Source of the DNA: JALQUL01 sp964556425
GTDB lineage: Bacteria > Pseudomonadota > Gammaproteobacteria > Burkholderiales > Burkholderiaceae_C
Direction: 5' to 3'
DNA length: 64,000 bases
Assembly (NCBI GenBank): GCA_964556425.1
Contig: CAZKWC010000009.1
Location: 1-64,000 of the forward strand
In this document: in pieces, positions 1-8,817 of the stretch
Layout of the letters: each line of letters starts with the position of its first letter
How positions within the stretch are numbered: the stretch's first letter is position 1
Notes under the pieces: generated by a model
The model's input: the letters and a program-made list of their open reading frames with translations, nothing else
Told to the model about the DNA's origin: nothing
Database searches by the model: none
Position numbers and translations under genes: made by a program

Positions 1-198
1 GGTCGTTTTTAAAATTCAGCAGCTTATAAGGCCAAAAGGTAAAAAACCAGTGATTTTTTGAATCACTGGTTTTTTATGAATAATTTACAATTGATTGCAA
101 TAGTGAAATCAAATATTTTTGAATAAATTGCAAAAAACCAACTTAAGCAAGCTTGCTAAGCTTAAGTCATCAATGCAGTGAAGTGTTTTGTAGCCTTT
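1..198. other. Left-edge non-coding stretch
   Basis: No coding region is visible here. The stretch holds one strong terminator hairpin (41-75) and then AT-rich sequence up to the end of the minus-strand GntR gene. Any gene upstream of the window must end before base 1 or very near it. Confidence 0.6.
41..75. terminator. Bidirectional intrinsic terminator
   Basis: A perfect inverted repeat reads AAAAAACCAGTGATT, a five-base loop, then AATCACTGGTTTTTT. Both strands have a T-run after the stem, so it can stop a plus-strand gene to the left of the window as well as the minus-strand GntR gene that ends at 199. Confidence 0.85.
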
Positions 199-846
199 TT
201 AGGTGGCAGCCTGCAAACCATTCATAAAATGGGTTTGCATAGCCACTCTTGCCAACTCAGGCGCTTTATCTAATAAGGCCGTCATAAGTGCCTCATGTTC
301 TTTTAAAGATTGCTCTAGACGGCCTGCTTTTAACAAAGAATGATGTCGGTTGAGTTTCATCACTTTGCGTAAATCGGCAACTAACTGATCGCGCCATTTA
401 TTGTTGGCTATTTTAAGTAGCTCTAAATGAAATTGTTCGTTGAGTTGAAAAAATCGCTCGGTATTGACGGGTGTTTGTTGGTAACACTGATTTAATTCAT
501 GATGAATACGTTCTAAGTTATTGAGCTGCTCAACTGAAGCATTTTCCGCTACAACGGCAGCGGCATCTGATTCTAACAAGGCTAATAAATGATAGACATC
601 ATGCAAGTCTTTATCAGAGACTTCGGTTACATAAGCACCACGCCTAATTTTCATGGTGACTAAACCTTCGGCAGCCAATACTTTTAAAGCCTCGCGTAAG
701 GGGGTGCGACTAATGCCATAGTTTTGCGCAATACTGACTTCATCAATCCAGCTACCAGGCTCTAGTTCTCGGTTAAAAATTCGTTGTCGTAGACTTTCAG
801 CCACTTCTTGATAGAGTGCTTTTGGTGCAAGTGAAAGTGTCGTCAT
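199..846 (-). CDS. GntR-family regulator, FadR/FCD subfamily
   Basis: This is a probable DNA-binding regulator of the divergent propionate/methylmalonyl-CoA genes. An N-terminal winged helix-turn-helix (about residues 12-75, with the typical 'GISRTPLREAL' recognition helix and 'RRGAYV' wing) is followed by an all-helical FCD ligand domain. Residues that commonly hold a metal in FCD domains are present (ESD, FHLELL, KEHEAL, THFMNG). I start it at the ATG at 846 (215 aa); a TTG nine bases upstream is also open, and neither has a clear ribosome site. It lies back to back with the mutase gene, about 250 bases away, which is typical of a local regulator. The effector is not known; an acyl-CoA or carboxylate is an inference from context. 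Confidence 0.85.
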   Translation of the reverse strand: MTTLSLAPKALYQEVAESLRQRIFNRELEPGSWIDEVSIAQNYGISRTPLREALKVLAAEGLVTMKIRRGAYVTEVSDKDLHDVYHLLALLESDAAAVVAENASVEQLNNLERIHHELNQCYQQTPVNTERFFQLNEQFHLELLKIANNKWRDQLVADLRKVMKLNRHHSLLKAGRLEQSLKEHEALMTALLDKAPELARVAMQTHFMNGLQAAT

Positions 847-946
847 GGCAATCAATAAGTTAATAAATTATATAAAATGCTTGAAATGATATTTTTGAGA
901 GGTTTTATGTTCAAATTTGAGTTGATTGTAAGCCAGTTAAAATATT

Positions 947-974
947 TTGCATCAATAATTATAAATAATATAAA
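947..974 (+). promoter_or_regulatory. Possible sigma-70 promoter of the mutase operon
   Basis: TTGCAT (947-952) and TATAAA (969-974) are separated by 16 bases and would start transcription near 981, about 115 bases before the mutase start. The surrounding 250 bases are very AT-rich, so chance matches are likely. A short palindrome, TTGTTACAA (1051-1059), lies in the presumed leader and could be an operator, but it does not fit the usual FadR-type spacing. Confidence 0.3.
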
Positions 975-1097
975 CTCTCTGGGTTGAATTTAACAAGCAA
1001 AGCTAATATCAAGCACTCAAAATTTAGTGCCTAAGTATGAAGCTTGAAACTTGTTACAACCTGAATTTCTTGATTTTTTTCACAAAAGTGAGCTGAT

Positions 1098-3257
1098 ATG
1101 AGCCAAAACAATAACGCCAACACCACAGAACAACTTGAACAATGGGCCAAGGCGGCTGCTAAATCAGCACCTAATGGCGATTTAAACGCTTTAACCTGGC
1201 ACACCCCTGATGGCATCGCTGTAAAGCCTTTGTACACGGCTGCCGACGTTGCGGACTTACCCAATACCAATTCATTGCCTGGTTTCGCTCCTTTTGTGCG
1301 TGGTCCACAAGCCTCTATGTATGCAGTGCGTCCATGGACGATTCGTCAGTATGCAGGTTTTTCAACCGCCGAAGAATCCAATGCTTTTTACCGTCAAGCA
1401 CTAGCTGCTGGTGGTCAAGGTGTTTCTGTGGCTTTTGACTTGGCTACTCACCGTGGTTACGACTCCGATCATCCTCGTGTAACCGGTGACGTAGGTAAGG
1501 CCGGTGTGGCCATTGATAGCGTTGAAGACATGAAAATTTTATTCGATGGTATTCCCCTCGATAAGGTCAGTGTTTCAATGACGATGAATGGTGCCGTATT
1601 ACCGGTTTTAGCTGGTTATGTGGTGGCTGCTGAAGAACAAGGTGTGAGTCAAGATAAATTGTCTGGCACGATTCAAAATGATATTTTGAAAGAGTTCATG
1701 GTGCGTAACACCTATATTTACCCACCAGAGCCTTCAATGAAAATCATTGGCGATATTATCGAGTACACCTCTAATAATATGCCTAAATTTAACTCGATTA
1801 GTATCTCTGGCTATCATATGCAAGAGGCAGGTGCTAATCAGGCCCTAGAGTTGGCCTTTACCTTAGCTGACGGTAAAGAATATGTGAAAACAGCCATTGC
1901 CAAAGGAATGGATGTCGATGCGTTTGCAGGTCGCTTAAGTTTCTTCTGGGCGATTGGCATGAATTTTTATCTTGAAATTGCCAAAATGCGCGCCGCACGC
2001 TTGTTGTGGTGCAGAATTATGCAAGGTTTTAATGCTAAAAATCCAAAAAGCCTTATGCTTCGCACGCATTGCCAAACTTCAGGTTGGTCTTTAACCGAGC
2101 AAGACCCTTACAACAATATTGTTCGTACCACTGTAGAAGCCATGGCTGCTGTATTTGGTGGCACACAAAGTTTGCACACCAATAGTTTTGATGAAGCCAT
2201 CGCTTTACCCACCGAGTTTTCTTCACGGATTGCACGTAACACCCAATTAATTATTCAAGAAGAAACCCACATCACCAATGTGGTGGACCCTTGGGCGGGC
2301 AGTTATATGATGGAAAAACTCACTCAAGATATGGCTGACGCTGCTTGGACAATTATTGAAGAAGTCGAAGCCATGGGCGGCATGACTAAAGCGGTGGATA
2401 GCGGTTGGGCCAAGCTCAAAATTGAAGCCGCTGCAGCAGAAAAACAAGCCCGTATTGATAGCGGAAAAGATGTTATTGTGGGCGTGAATAAATATCGTCT
2501 TAAAACAGAAGATACTGTTGAAGCGCGTGATATTGATAACGTCGCAGTACGTGAAGGTCAAATTGCAAGACTTCAACAAATTAAAGCGACTCGCAATAAT
2601 GATGCAGTCAAAGCAGCTTTAGCAGCACTCACCTCGGCAGCAGAATCAGGCACTGGTAACTTGTTAGATTTATCGATTCAAGCGGTACGTTTACGTGCCA
2701 CAGTAGGCGAAATTTCTGATGCCTTAGAGTCTGTTTACGGTCGCCATCGTGCAGACACACAAAAGGTAACTGGTGTTTATGCTGCCGCCTACGATTCAGC
2801 TGAGGGTTGGGATCAACTCAAAACTGAAATCAATGAATTCGCCGATGCACAAGGTCGTCGTCCGCGTGTGATGATTGCTAAATTAGGTCAAGATGGTCAT
2901 GATAGGGGAGCCAAAGTAGTGGCTACTGCATTCGCCGATTTAGGTTATGACGTCGATATGGGGCCTTTGTTCCAAACACCAGAAGAGTGCGCTCGTCAAG
3001 CGATTGAAAATGATGTGCATGCAGTAGGTGTTTCTACCTTGGCAGCGGGTCACAAAACTTTAGTGCCAGCCATTATTGCTGAGCTCAAAAAACAAGGTGC
3101 CGATGACATTATTGTGTTTGTAGGTGGTGTGATTCCACGTCAAGACTATGAGTTTTTATATGAGTCAGGTGTAAAAGGTATTTACGGTCCTGGCACTCCT
3201 ATTCCAGCTAGTGCAAAAGATGTGCTAGAGCAAATTAAAAAGTCAATTGCGGCTTAA
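1098..3257 (+). CDS. scpA: Methylmalonyl-CoA mutase (single-chain, B12-dependent)
   Basis: It interconverts (R)-methylmalonyl-CoA and succinyl-CoA by a radical mechanism with adenosylcobalamin. The 719-aa chain has the N-terminal TIM-barrel substrate domain (early 'RPWTIRQYAGF', later 'NSISISGYHMQEAGA') and a C-terminal cobalamin domain of about 130 residues. The cobalt-binding DGHDRG motif lies at residues 599-604, with His601 as lower ligand, and 'GGVIPRQDY' follows. The length fits the homodimeric bacterial enzyme with catalytic and B12 domains on one chain. It is the first gene of a tight operon, with the MeaB-type GTPase 21 bases downstream and both carboxylase subunits after that, so its job is propionyl-CoA disposal into the TCA cycle. 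The gene could equally be named mcm or mutB. Confidence 0.97.
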   Translation: MSQNNNANTTEQLEQWAKAAAKSAPNGDLNALTWHTPDGIAVKPLYTAADVADLPNTNSLPGFAPFVRGPQASMYAVRPWTIRQYAGFSTAEESNAFYRQALAAGGQGVSVAFDLATHRGYDSDHPRVTGDVGKAGVAIDSVEDMKILFDGIPLDKVSVSMTMNGAVLPVLAGYVVAAEEQGVSQDKLSGTIQNDILKEFMVRNTYIYPPEPSMKIIGDIIEYTSNNMPKFNSISISGYHMQEAGANQALELAFTLADGKEYVKTAIAKGMDVDAFAGRLSFFWAIGMNFYLEIAKMRAARLLWCRIMQGFNAKNPKSLMLRTHCQTSGWSLTEQDPYNNIVRTTVEAMAAVFGGTQSLHTNSFDEAIALPTEFSSRIARNTQLIIQEETHITNVVDPWAGSYMMEKLTQDMADAAWTIIEEVEAMGGMTKAVDSGWAKLKIEAAAAEKQARIDSGKDVIVGVNKYRLKTEDTVEARDIDNVAVREGQIARLQQIKATRNNDAVKAALAALTSAAESGTGNLLDLSIQAVRLRATVGEISDALESVYGRHRADTQKVTGVYAAAYDSAEGWDQLKTEINEFADAQGRRPRVMIAKLGQDGHDRGAKVVATAFADLGYDVDMGPLFQTPEECARQAIENDVHAVGVSTLAAGHKTLVPAIIAELKKQGADDIIVFVGGVIPRQDYEFLYESGVKGIYGPGTPIPASAKDVLEQIKKSIAA

Positions 3258-3278
3258 TTGGTTTAGGTAAATAGTCCA

Positions 3279-4328
3279 GTGAACGCATTAAGTAATGTCA
3301 CTCCCCACGCCTTGCTCGAGCCCATAGTGGCTGGGCAAGCAGGGCAACGCCGTGCAATGGCCAAAGCCATTACTTTATTGGAGTCGACTCGCGCCGACCA
3401 CAGGCTACAAGCTGATCAACTCTTAACGGGTTTATTGCCCCATACCGGGCAATCATTTCGTATGGGTATTAGTGGTGTTCCTGGGGTTGGAAAATCTACT
3501 TTTATTGAAGCCCTTGGTCTTTATCTCATTGAAAAAGGCCATAGGGTAGCAGTACTTGCCGTTGATCCTAGTTCGACCGTTTCAGGTGGCTCTATTTTGG
3601 GTGACAAAACCCGTATGGAGTTTTTATCGGTGCATCCAAAGGCCTTTATTAGGCCAAGCCCTAGCAGTGGTACTTTAGGTGGTGTGGCTGATAAAACCCG
3701 TGAGTCAATGTTGGTGTGTGAAGCGGCAGGTTATGACGTGGTAATTGTTGAAACAGTGGGTGTTGGCCAAAGTGAAACCGCAGTAGCAGGCATGACCGAT
3801 ATGTTTGTCCTAATGCAATTACCCAATGCCGGAGATGATTTACAAGCCATTAAAAAAGGCGTAATGGAGTTAGCCGATCTAGTGGTTATTAACAAAGCCG
3901 ATATTGACCCCAACGCGGCCACTCGTGCAGAGGCACAAATCATGTCATCACTGCGAATTTTAGGGCAGCACGGTAACCCGCAAACAGCCCACCATGATGA
4001 GCGGTTTTGGCATCCTAAAGTGGTTCAAATTAGTGCACTTAAAAGCACTGGTTTAGATGGTTTTTGGCAGTCTGTTAGCCACTTCAAAGATTTGCAAACG
4101 CAAAATGGACGGCTACACAATAGGCGTAGTCAGCAGTCGTTGGCTTGGATGTGGGAGCGAATAGATTCCGGTTTAAAAATGGCATTTAAAAACAATCCTC
4201 AAGTGCAACATTTGTTACCGCTGTTAACTCAACAAGTTGCCAGTGGCAAACTAGCGTCTTCTACCGCCGCAAGGCAATTATTACAAGCACATGCTATTGC
4301 TGATGTTAGCAACAATGGCATGAATTAA
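3279..4328 (+). CDS. meaB: MeaB/ArgK-type GTPase, methylmalonyl-CoA mutase chaperone
   Basis: This P-loop G3E-family GTPase protects and reloads the cofactor of methylmalonyl-CoA mutase. The 349-aa protein shows the Walker A motif GVPGVGKST at residues 66-74, the switch segment 'VETVGVGQSE' and the base-recognition motif 'NKAD'. It starts with GTG at 3279, 21 bases after the mutase stop, with only a weak ribosome site (AGG), which suggests translational coupling to the mutase. Older annotations call this family ArgK (an LAO/AO transport kinase); the position next to the mutase supports the MeaB role. The C-terminal 70 residues are helical, as expected for the dimerisation arm. Confidence 0.95.
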   Translation: MNALSNVTPHALLEPIVAGQAGQRRAMAKAITLLESTRADHRLQADQLLTGLLPHTGQSFRMGISGVPGVGKSTFIEALGLYLIEKGHRVAVLAVDPSSTVSGGSILGDKTRMEFLSVHPKAFIRPSPSSGTLGGVADKTRESMLVCEAAGYDVVIVETVGVGQSETAVAGMTDMFVLMQLPNAGDDLQAIKKGVMELADLVVINKADIDPNAATRAEAQIMSSLRILGQHGNPQTAHHDERFWHPKVVQISALKSTGLDGFWQSVSHFKDLQTQNGRLHNRRSQQSLAWMWERIDSGLKMAFKNNPQVQHLLPLLTQQVASGKLASSTAARQLLQAHAIADVSNNGMN

Positions 4329-4369
4329 TTAACAAAAAAACGATACGATTTTTCTAAAGGAAGTAAACC

Positions 4370-5902
4370 ATGTTAGATATCTTGGAGCAACTCGAAGCGA
4401 AGCGCGAACAAGCGCGTTTAGGTGGTGGTCAAAAAAGAATAGATGCCCAGCACGCTCGTGGCAAACTCACCGCTCGTGAACGTATCGAAGTCTTGTTAGA
4501 TGAAGGTACATTCGAAGAGTGGGATATGTTTGTTGAACATCGCTGCGTCGATTTTGGCATGGCAGACAATAAAATTCCGGGTGACGGCGTAGTGACTGGC
4601 TACGGCATGATTAATGGCCGTTTGGTATTTATTTATAGCCAAGACTTTACTGTTTTTGGTGGGGCACTTAGTGAAGCCCATGCCGAAAAAATTTGCAAAA
4701 TCATGGATCAAGCCATGAAAGTAGGTGCCCCAGTGATTGGTCTAAACGACTCTGGTGGTGCACGTATTCAAGAGGGTGTGGCTTCTTTAGGTGGTTATGC
4801 TGAAGTATTCCAGCGCAACGTCATGGCAAGCGGTGTAGTGCCACAAATTAGTATGATTATGGGCCCTTCAGCCGGTGGTGCAGTTTACAGCCCTGCAATG
4901 ACTGACTTTATTTTTATGGTCAAAGACAGCTCTTATATGTTTGTGACTGGCCCTGAAGTAGTCAAAACCGTTACCCATGAAGAAGTAACCGCCGAAGAAT
5001 TAGGCGGCGCTATTACCCATACGACAAAAAGTGGCGTAGCTGATTTGGCTTTTGATAACGATGTAGAAGCATTATTAATGTTGCGTCGTTTGTATAACTA
5101 CTTACCACTTAATAATCGTGAAAAAGCGCCAGTGCGTCAAAGTGGTGACCCTGCTGACCGTGCAGAATTAAGTTTAAATACTTTGGTTCCAGAAAATCCA
5201 AATAAGCCTTACGACATGAAAGAGCTTATTTTGAAAACCGTCGATGATGGTGACTTTTTTGAAATTCAACCTGAATACGCCAAAAATATTATTATTGGTT
5301 TTGCCCGTATGGACGGTCAAACTGTCGGTATCGTAGCTAACCAACCATTGGTACTAGCAGGCTGTTTAGATATTAAATCTTCTATTAAAGCAGCTCGTTT
5401 TGTGCGCTTCTGTGATTGTTTTAATATTCCAGTAGTGACCTTTGTTGACGTGCCTGGTTTTATGCCTGGTACTAGCCAAGAATACGGCGGCATTATTAAA
5501 CATGGTGCTAAATTATTGTATGCCTATGCTGAATGTACTGTGCCAAAAATTACTATCATTACTCGTAAAGCCTACGGCGGTGCTTATGATGTGATGGCCT
5601 CTAAACATTTACGTGGTGACGTGAACTTGGCTTGGCCCAATGCAGAAATTGCGGTAATGGGTGCTAAAGGCGCAGTTGAAATTATTTTCCGTGAAGATAA
5701 ATCCAACCCAGAAAAAATCGCCGCTCGTGAGGCCGAGTACAAAGCACGATTTGCCAATCCATTTGTAGCCGGTAGCCGTGGTTTTATTGACGATGTGATT
5801 TTGCCTTCTGAAACACGTAAGCGTATTTGCCGCTCATTGGTCATGCTCAAAGATAAAAAAATTGACAATCCATGGCGTAAACACGGCAACATTCCACTTT
5901 AA
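4370..5902 (+). CDS. pccB: Propionyl-CoA carboxylase, beta (carboxyltransferase) subunit
   Basis: It transfers the carboxyl group from carboxybiotin to propionyl-CoA, giving (S)-methylmalonyl-CoA. The 510-aa protein has the two crotonase-like carboxyltransferase halves, with the glycine-rich oxyanion segments 'SGGARIQEGV' and 'GPSAGGAVYSPA' in the N half and 'VPGFMPGTSQEYGGII' and 'RKAYGGAYDVM' in the C half. The length is normal for PccB. A clear AAGGAAG ribosome site precedes the ATG. It lies between meaB and pccA in one transcription unit. Methylcrotonyl- or acetyl-CoA carboxylases share the fold, but the operon with methylmalonyl-CoA mutase makes propionyl-CoA the best substrate call. Confidence 0.95.
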   Translation: MLDILEQLEAKREQARLGGGQKRIDAQHARGKLTARERIEVLLDEGTFEEWDMFVEHRCVDFGMADNKIPGDGVVTGYGMINGRLVFIYSQDFTVFGGALSEAHAEKICKIMDQAMKVGAPVIGLNDSGGARIQEGVASLGGYAEVFQRNVMASGVVPQISMIMGPSAGGAVYSPAMTDFIFMVKDSSYMFVTGPEVVKTVTHEEVTAEELGGAITHTTKSGVADLAFDNDVEALLMLRRLYNYLPLNNREKAPVRQSGDPADRAELSLNTLVPENPNKPYDMKELILKTVDDGDFFEIQPEYAKNIIIGFARMDGQTVGIVANQPLVLAGCLDIKSSIKAARFVRFCDCFNIPVVTFVDVPGFMPGTSQEYGGIIKHGAKLLYAYAECTVPKITIITRKAYGGAYDVMASKHLRGDVNLAWPNAEIAVMGAKGAVEIIFREDKSNPEKIAAREAEYKARFANPFVAGSRGFIDDVILPSETRKRICRSLVMLKDKKIDNPWRKHGNIPL

Positions 5903-5948
5903 AAAGTGATAGTGCTTTTACGTCTAATTAGTCATAAGGAATAAAAAA

Positions 5949-7997
5949 ATGTTTAATAAAATTTTGATTGCCAATCGTGGTGAGATTGCTTGCCGTGTTA
6001 TTAAAACTGCCCAAAAAATGGGTATTAAAACTGTTGCAGTTTATTCAGAAGCCGATAAAGATGCGCGTCATGTGGCGCTTGCCGATGAAGCAGTTTGTAT
6101 TGGACCTGCAGCCAGCCGTGAAAGTTATTTGGTCGCTGATAAAATCATTGCAGCCTGTAAACAAACAGGTGCACAGGCGATTCACCCAGGTTATGGTTTC
6201 TTAAGTGAAAATGCTGAATTCTCTAAACGAGTAGAAGAAGAGGGCATTGTTTTTATCGGTCCTAAGCATTATTCAATTGCGGCTATGGGCGATAAAATTG
6301 AATCTAAAAAATTAGCCGGTGCCGCTGGTGTGAACTGTATTCCTGGTGTGAATGATGCCATTGAAACGCCAGAGAAAGCAGTTGAAATTGCCAAGGGTAT
6401 TGGTTACCCTGTCATGATTAAAGCCTCTGCTGGTGGTGGTGGTAAAGGTTTGCGTGTTGCGTTTAATGACAAAGAAGCCTTTGAAGGTTTTACCAGCTGC
6501 CGCAATGAAGCACGTAATAGCTTTGGTGATGACCGTGTATTTATTGAAAAATTTGTTGAGGAACCACGTCATATTGAAATCCAATTGGTTGGCGATAGCC
6601 AAGGCAATGTGATTTATTTAAATGAACGTGAATGCTCAATTCAACGTCGTCATCAAAAAGTCATTGAAGAAGCGCCATCACCATTTATTAGCGACGCTAC
6701 TCGCAAAGCCATGGGTGAACAAGCAGTGGCATTAGCCAAGGCAGTCAGGTATCAAAGTGCGGGTACAGTTGAATTTGTCGTGGGTAAAGATGAGAGTTTT
6801 TATTTCCTTGAAATGAATACTCGTTTGCAAGTAGAGCATCCAGTCACCGAATGTATTACTGGTCTTGACTTAGTAGAGTTAATGATTCGTGTTGCTGCTG
6901 GTGAGCCTTTGCCTTTAACCCAAGCTGAAGTTAAACGTGATGGTTGGGCGATTGAGTGCCGTATTAATGCTGAAGACCCGTTCCGTAGCTTTTTACCGTC
7001 TACAGGCCGTTTAGTGCGTTTTGCACCCCCTAAAGAAACCATGTTCCAAGCTGACACCTCCAAATGGTTTGGTGTTCGTGTGGATACCGGTGTGCGTGAA
7101 GGTGGTGAAATTCCAATGTTCTACGACTCCATGATTGCCAAATTAATTGTGCATGGTAAAGATCGCAATGAGGCAATTGCCAAAATGCGTGAAGCCCTCA
7201 ATTCATTTGTGATTCGTGGTGTGTCTAGCAATATTCCTTTCCAAGCTGCTTTATTGGCTCATCCAAAATTTGTGAGTGGCCAATTTAACACTGGCTTTAT
7301 TGCTGAAAATTACGCACATGGTTTTAAAGCCGAAGATGTCGTACATCAAGACCCTGGTTTTATGGTGGCATTGGCTGCATTTGTACGTCGTAAATCGCGT
7401 GAACGTGCGACTAGCTTGAGCGGTCAATTACGTGGCTTTGCAGTGAACGCTGGTAAAGACTACACCGTTATTAACTTAAGCGCAGAAGGCAAACATTCTT
7501 ATACCGATGTTAATGTTACTGAATTCCAAGGCGAAACCGGTTCTGCAACCGTATTGGTAGAGGGTAAAGAATATAAAATTTCTAGCCCTTCACGATTAAA
7601 CGATATTTGTATTGTGGGCACTGTTAATGGCACAGCATTCTCTGCTCAAGTGGAGCGTGGTGCAGATAAAAACCCATTAGCCTTAAGAATTCAACACAAT
7701 GGTACCAAAATTGATGCCATGGTAGTGTCTAAACGTATGGCCGAACTGCACCGTATGATGCCGTTTAAAGCACCACCTGACATGAGCCGTTTCTTATTGT
7801 CACCAATGCCAGGTTTATTAGTAGACCTAGCTGTTGTACCAGGCCAAAAAGTACAAGCCGGTGAGCGCCTTGCCGTGATTGAAGCCATGAAAATGGAGAA
7901 TGTTTTATTTGCTGCCAATGATTGCGTAGTAGGCAAAGTATTAGCCAATAAGGGTGAGAGCTTAAGCGTTGATCAGCCCATTATTGAATTTGTTTAA
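5949..7997 (+). CDS. pccA: Propionyl-CoA carboxylase, alpha (biotin carboxylase/BCCP) subunit
   Basis: It carboxylates its own biotin using ATP and bicarbonate and hands the carboxyl group to PccB. The 682-aa chain contains, in order: the biotin carboxylase N-domain ('KILIANRGEIACR'), the ATP-grasp domain with 'ASAGGGGKGLR', the carboxylase C-domain, a BT-type linker and a C-terminal biotinyl domain with EAMKMEN. The biotinylated lysine is Lys648. A good ribosome site, AAGGAAT, precedes the ATG. The next structure downstream is a terminator (8027-8076), so this is the last gene of the core operon. A biotin protein ligase must act on it but is not in this window. Confidence 0.96.
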   Translation: MFNKILIANRGEIACRVIKTAQKMGIKTVAVYSEADKDARHVALADEAVCIGPAASRESYLVADKIIAACKQTGAQAIHPGYGFLSENAEFSKRVEEEGIVFIGPKHYSIAAMGDKIESKKLAGAAGVNCIPGVNDAIETPEKAVEIAKGIGYPVMIKASAGGGGKGLRVAFNDKEAFEGFTSCRNEARNSFGDDRVFIEKFVEEPRHIEIQLVGDSQGNVIYLNERECSIQRRHQKVIEEAPSPFISDATRKAMGEQAVALAKAVRYQSAGTVEFVVGKDESFYFLEMNTRLQVEHPVTECITGLDLVELMIRVAAGEPLPLTQAEVKRDGWAIECRINAEDPFRSFLPSTGRLVRFAPPKETMFQADTSKWFGVRVDTGVREGGEIPMFYDSMIAKLIVHGKDRNEAIAKMREALNSFVIRGVSSNIPFQAALLAHPKFVSGQFNTGFIAENYAHGFKAEDVVHQDPGFMVALAAFVRRKSRERATSLSGQLRGFAVNAGKDYTVINLSAEGKHSYTDVNVTEFQGETGSATVLVEGKEYKISSPSRLNDICIVGTVNGTAFSAQVERGADKNPLALRIQHNGTKIDAMVVSKRMAELHRMMPFKAPPDMSRFLLSPMPGLLVDLAVVPGQKVQAGERLAVIEAMKMENVLFAANDCVVGKVLANKGESLSVDQPIIEFV

Positions 7998-8026
7998 TTA
8001 TTATTAAGCTAATTTTTTGATTCATT

Positions 8027-8076
8027 TGAACAAGGAAGTTTTGTAGAGCCTTACAAAAATCCTTGTTCATTTTTTA
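8027..8076 (+). terminator. Terminator after pccA
   Basis: A long interrupted stem (GAACAAGGA with TCCTTGTTC, plus an inner TTTTGTA with TACAAAA) is followed by ATTTTTTATG. It ends the mutase-meaB-pccB-pccA transcript. Read-through into the epimerase candidate is possible. Confidence 0.75.
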
Positions 8077-8107
8077 TGTTCCAAAGTAAAGAATAAAAGG
8101 TGTAGGT

Positions 8108-8587
8108 ATGACACGTCCATTTAAAGTGCTTGGCATTCAACAAATTGCTATTGGTGGCCCTAGTAAACAACGGTTAAAAACCTTATGGGTTGATATGTTG
8201 GGCTTAGAGGTTACGGGTAATTTTGTCTCTGAACGTGAAAACGTGGATGAGGATATTTGTGCCATGGGCGCAGGTGCATTTAAAGTCGAAGTGGATTTAA
8301 TGCAACCGATTGATGAAAATAAAAAACCTGCAGTTCACACCACACCTTTAAACCATGTGGGTTTATGGATTGATGATTTACCTAAAGCAGTCGAGTGGTT
8401 AAGTGCCCAAGGCGTGCGTTTTGCCCCTGGTGGTGTGCGTAAAGGCGCGGCTGGTTTTGATATTTGTTTTTTACACCCTAAAGGCAACGAAGAGTTTCCA
8501 ATCAGTGGTGAGGGCGTATTAATTGAATTGGTACAAGCCCCTGTGGCAGTGATAGAAGCTTTTAATGCTTTAAGCGCCCATGCTTAA
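8108..8587 (+). CDS. VOC-fold protein, candidate methylmalonyl-CoA epimerase
   Basis: This 159-aa protein has the paired beta-alpha-beta-beta-beta modules of the vicinal-oxygen-chelate family. Position after propionyl-CoA carboxylase and the mutase suggests it converts (S)- to (R)-methylmalonyl-CoA, the only step otherwise missing from the block. Candidate metal ligands are His83 ('LNHVGLW') and Glu140 ('VLIELVQ'). At the first ligand position, where epimerases usually have His ('DHIGIAV'), this protein has Gln12 ('QQIAIG'); the second may be Glu61 or Asp63. A Gln first ligand is known from glyoxalase I, so a lactoylglutathione-lyase-like or other VOC activity cannot be excluded. A terminator separates it from pccA. 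Confidence 0.7.
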   Translation: MTRPFKVLGIQQIAIGGPSKQRLKTLWVDMLGLEVTGNFVSERENVDEDICAMGAGAFKVEVDLMQPIDENKKPAVHTTPLNHVGLWIDDLPKAVEWLSAQGVRFAPGGVRKGAAGFDICFLHPKGNEEFPISGEGVLIELVQAPVAVIEAFNALSAHA

Positions 8588-8607
8588 ATTGTTAGTTTAG
8601 AGTTGTT

Positions 8608-8646
8608 AAAGCCCTCTAGAAGTAATTCAAGAGGGCTTTATTTTTG
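8608..8646 (+). terminator. Terminator after the VOC gene
   Basis: AAAGCCCTCT and AGAGGGCTTT form a ten-base stem with an 11-base loop, followed by ATTTTTG. This is a canonical intrinsic terminator for the plus-strand gene ending at 8587. Confidence 0.88.
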
Positions 8647-8817
8647 CATGACAAAGTTGGTTTGCATGTAACAAATTGGCTTGAGCGACAGGTGTATAAA
8701 AACTGCTTAATTTGGAATGTCAAAAATTGACTGGACTGCAATTGAAGTACTTGAAGTACTTGATAAGCACTTTTGTGAATTTAATTGTCTTTACCAGTTC
8801 ATGTAATTAATGCTTTT

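Noticed and set aside
847..1097. Cobalamin riboswitch upstream of methylmalonyl-CoA mutase
   Set aside because: The leader is short and AT-rich and lacks a recognisable B12-box; no conserved fold was seen.
2053..2579. Minus-strand open frames inside the mutase gene
   Set aside because: They lie wholly within a gene with complete catalytic motifs and have no family resemblance; treated as shadows, as are similar frames in other coding genes.
8745..8761. Direct repeat of AAGTACTT downstream of the lipoprotein gene
   Set aside because: Two eight-base copies only; too short to call a repeat element or array.
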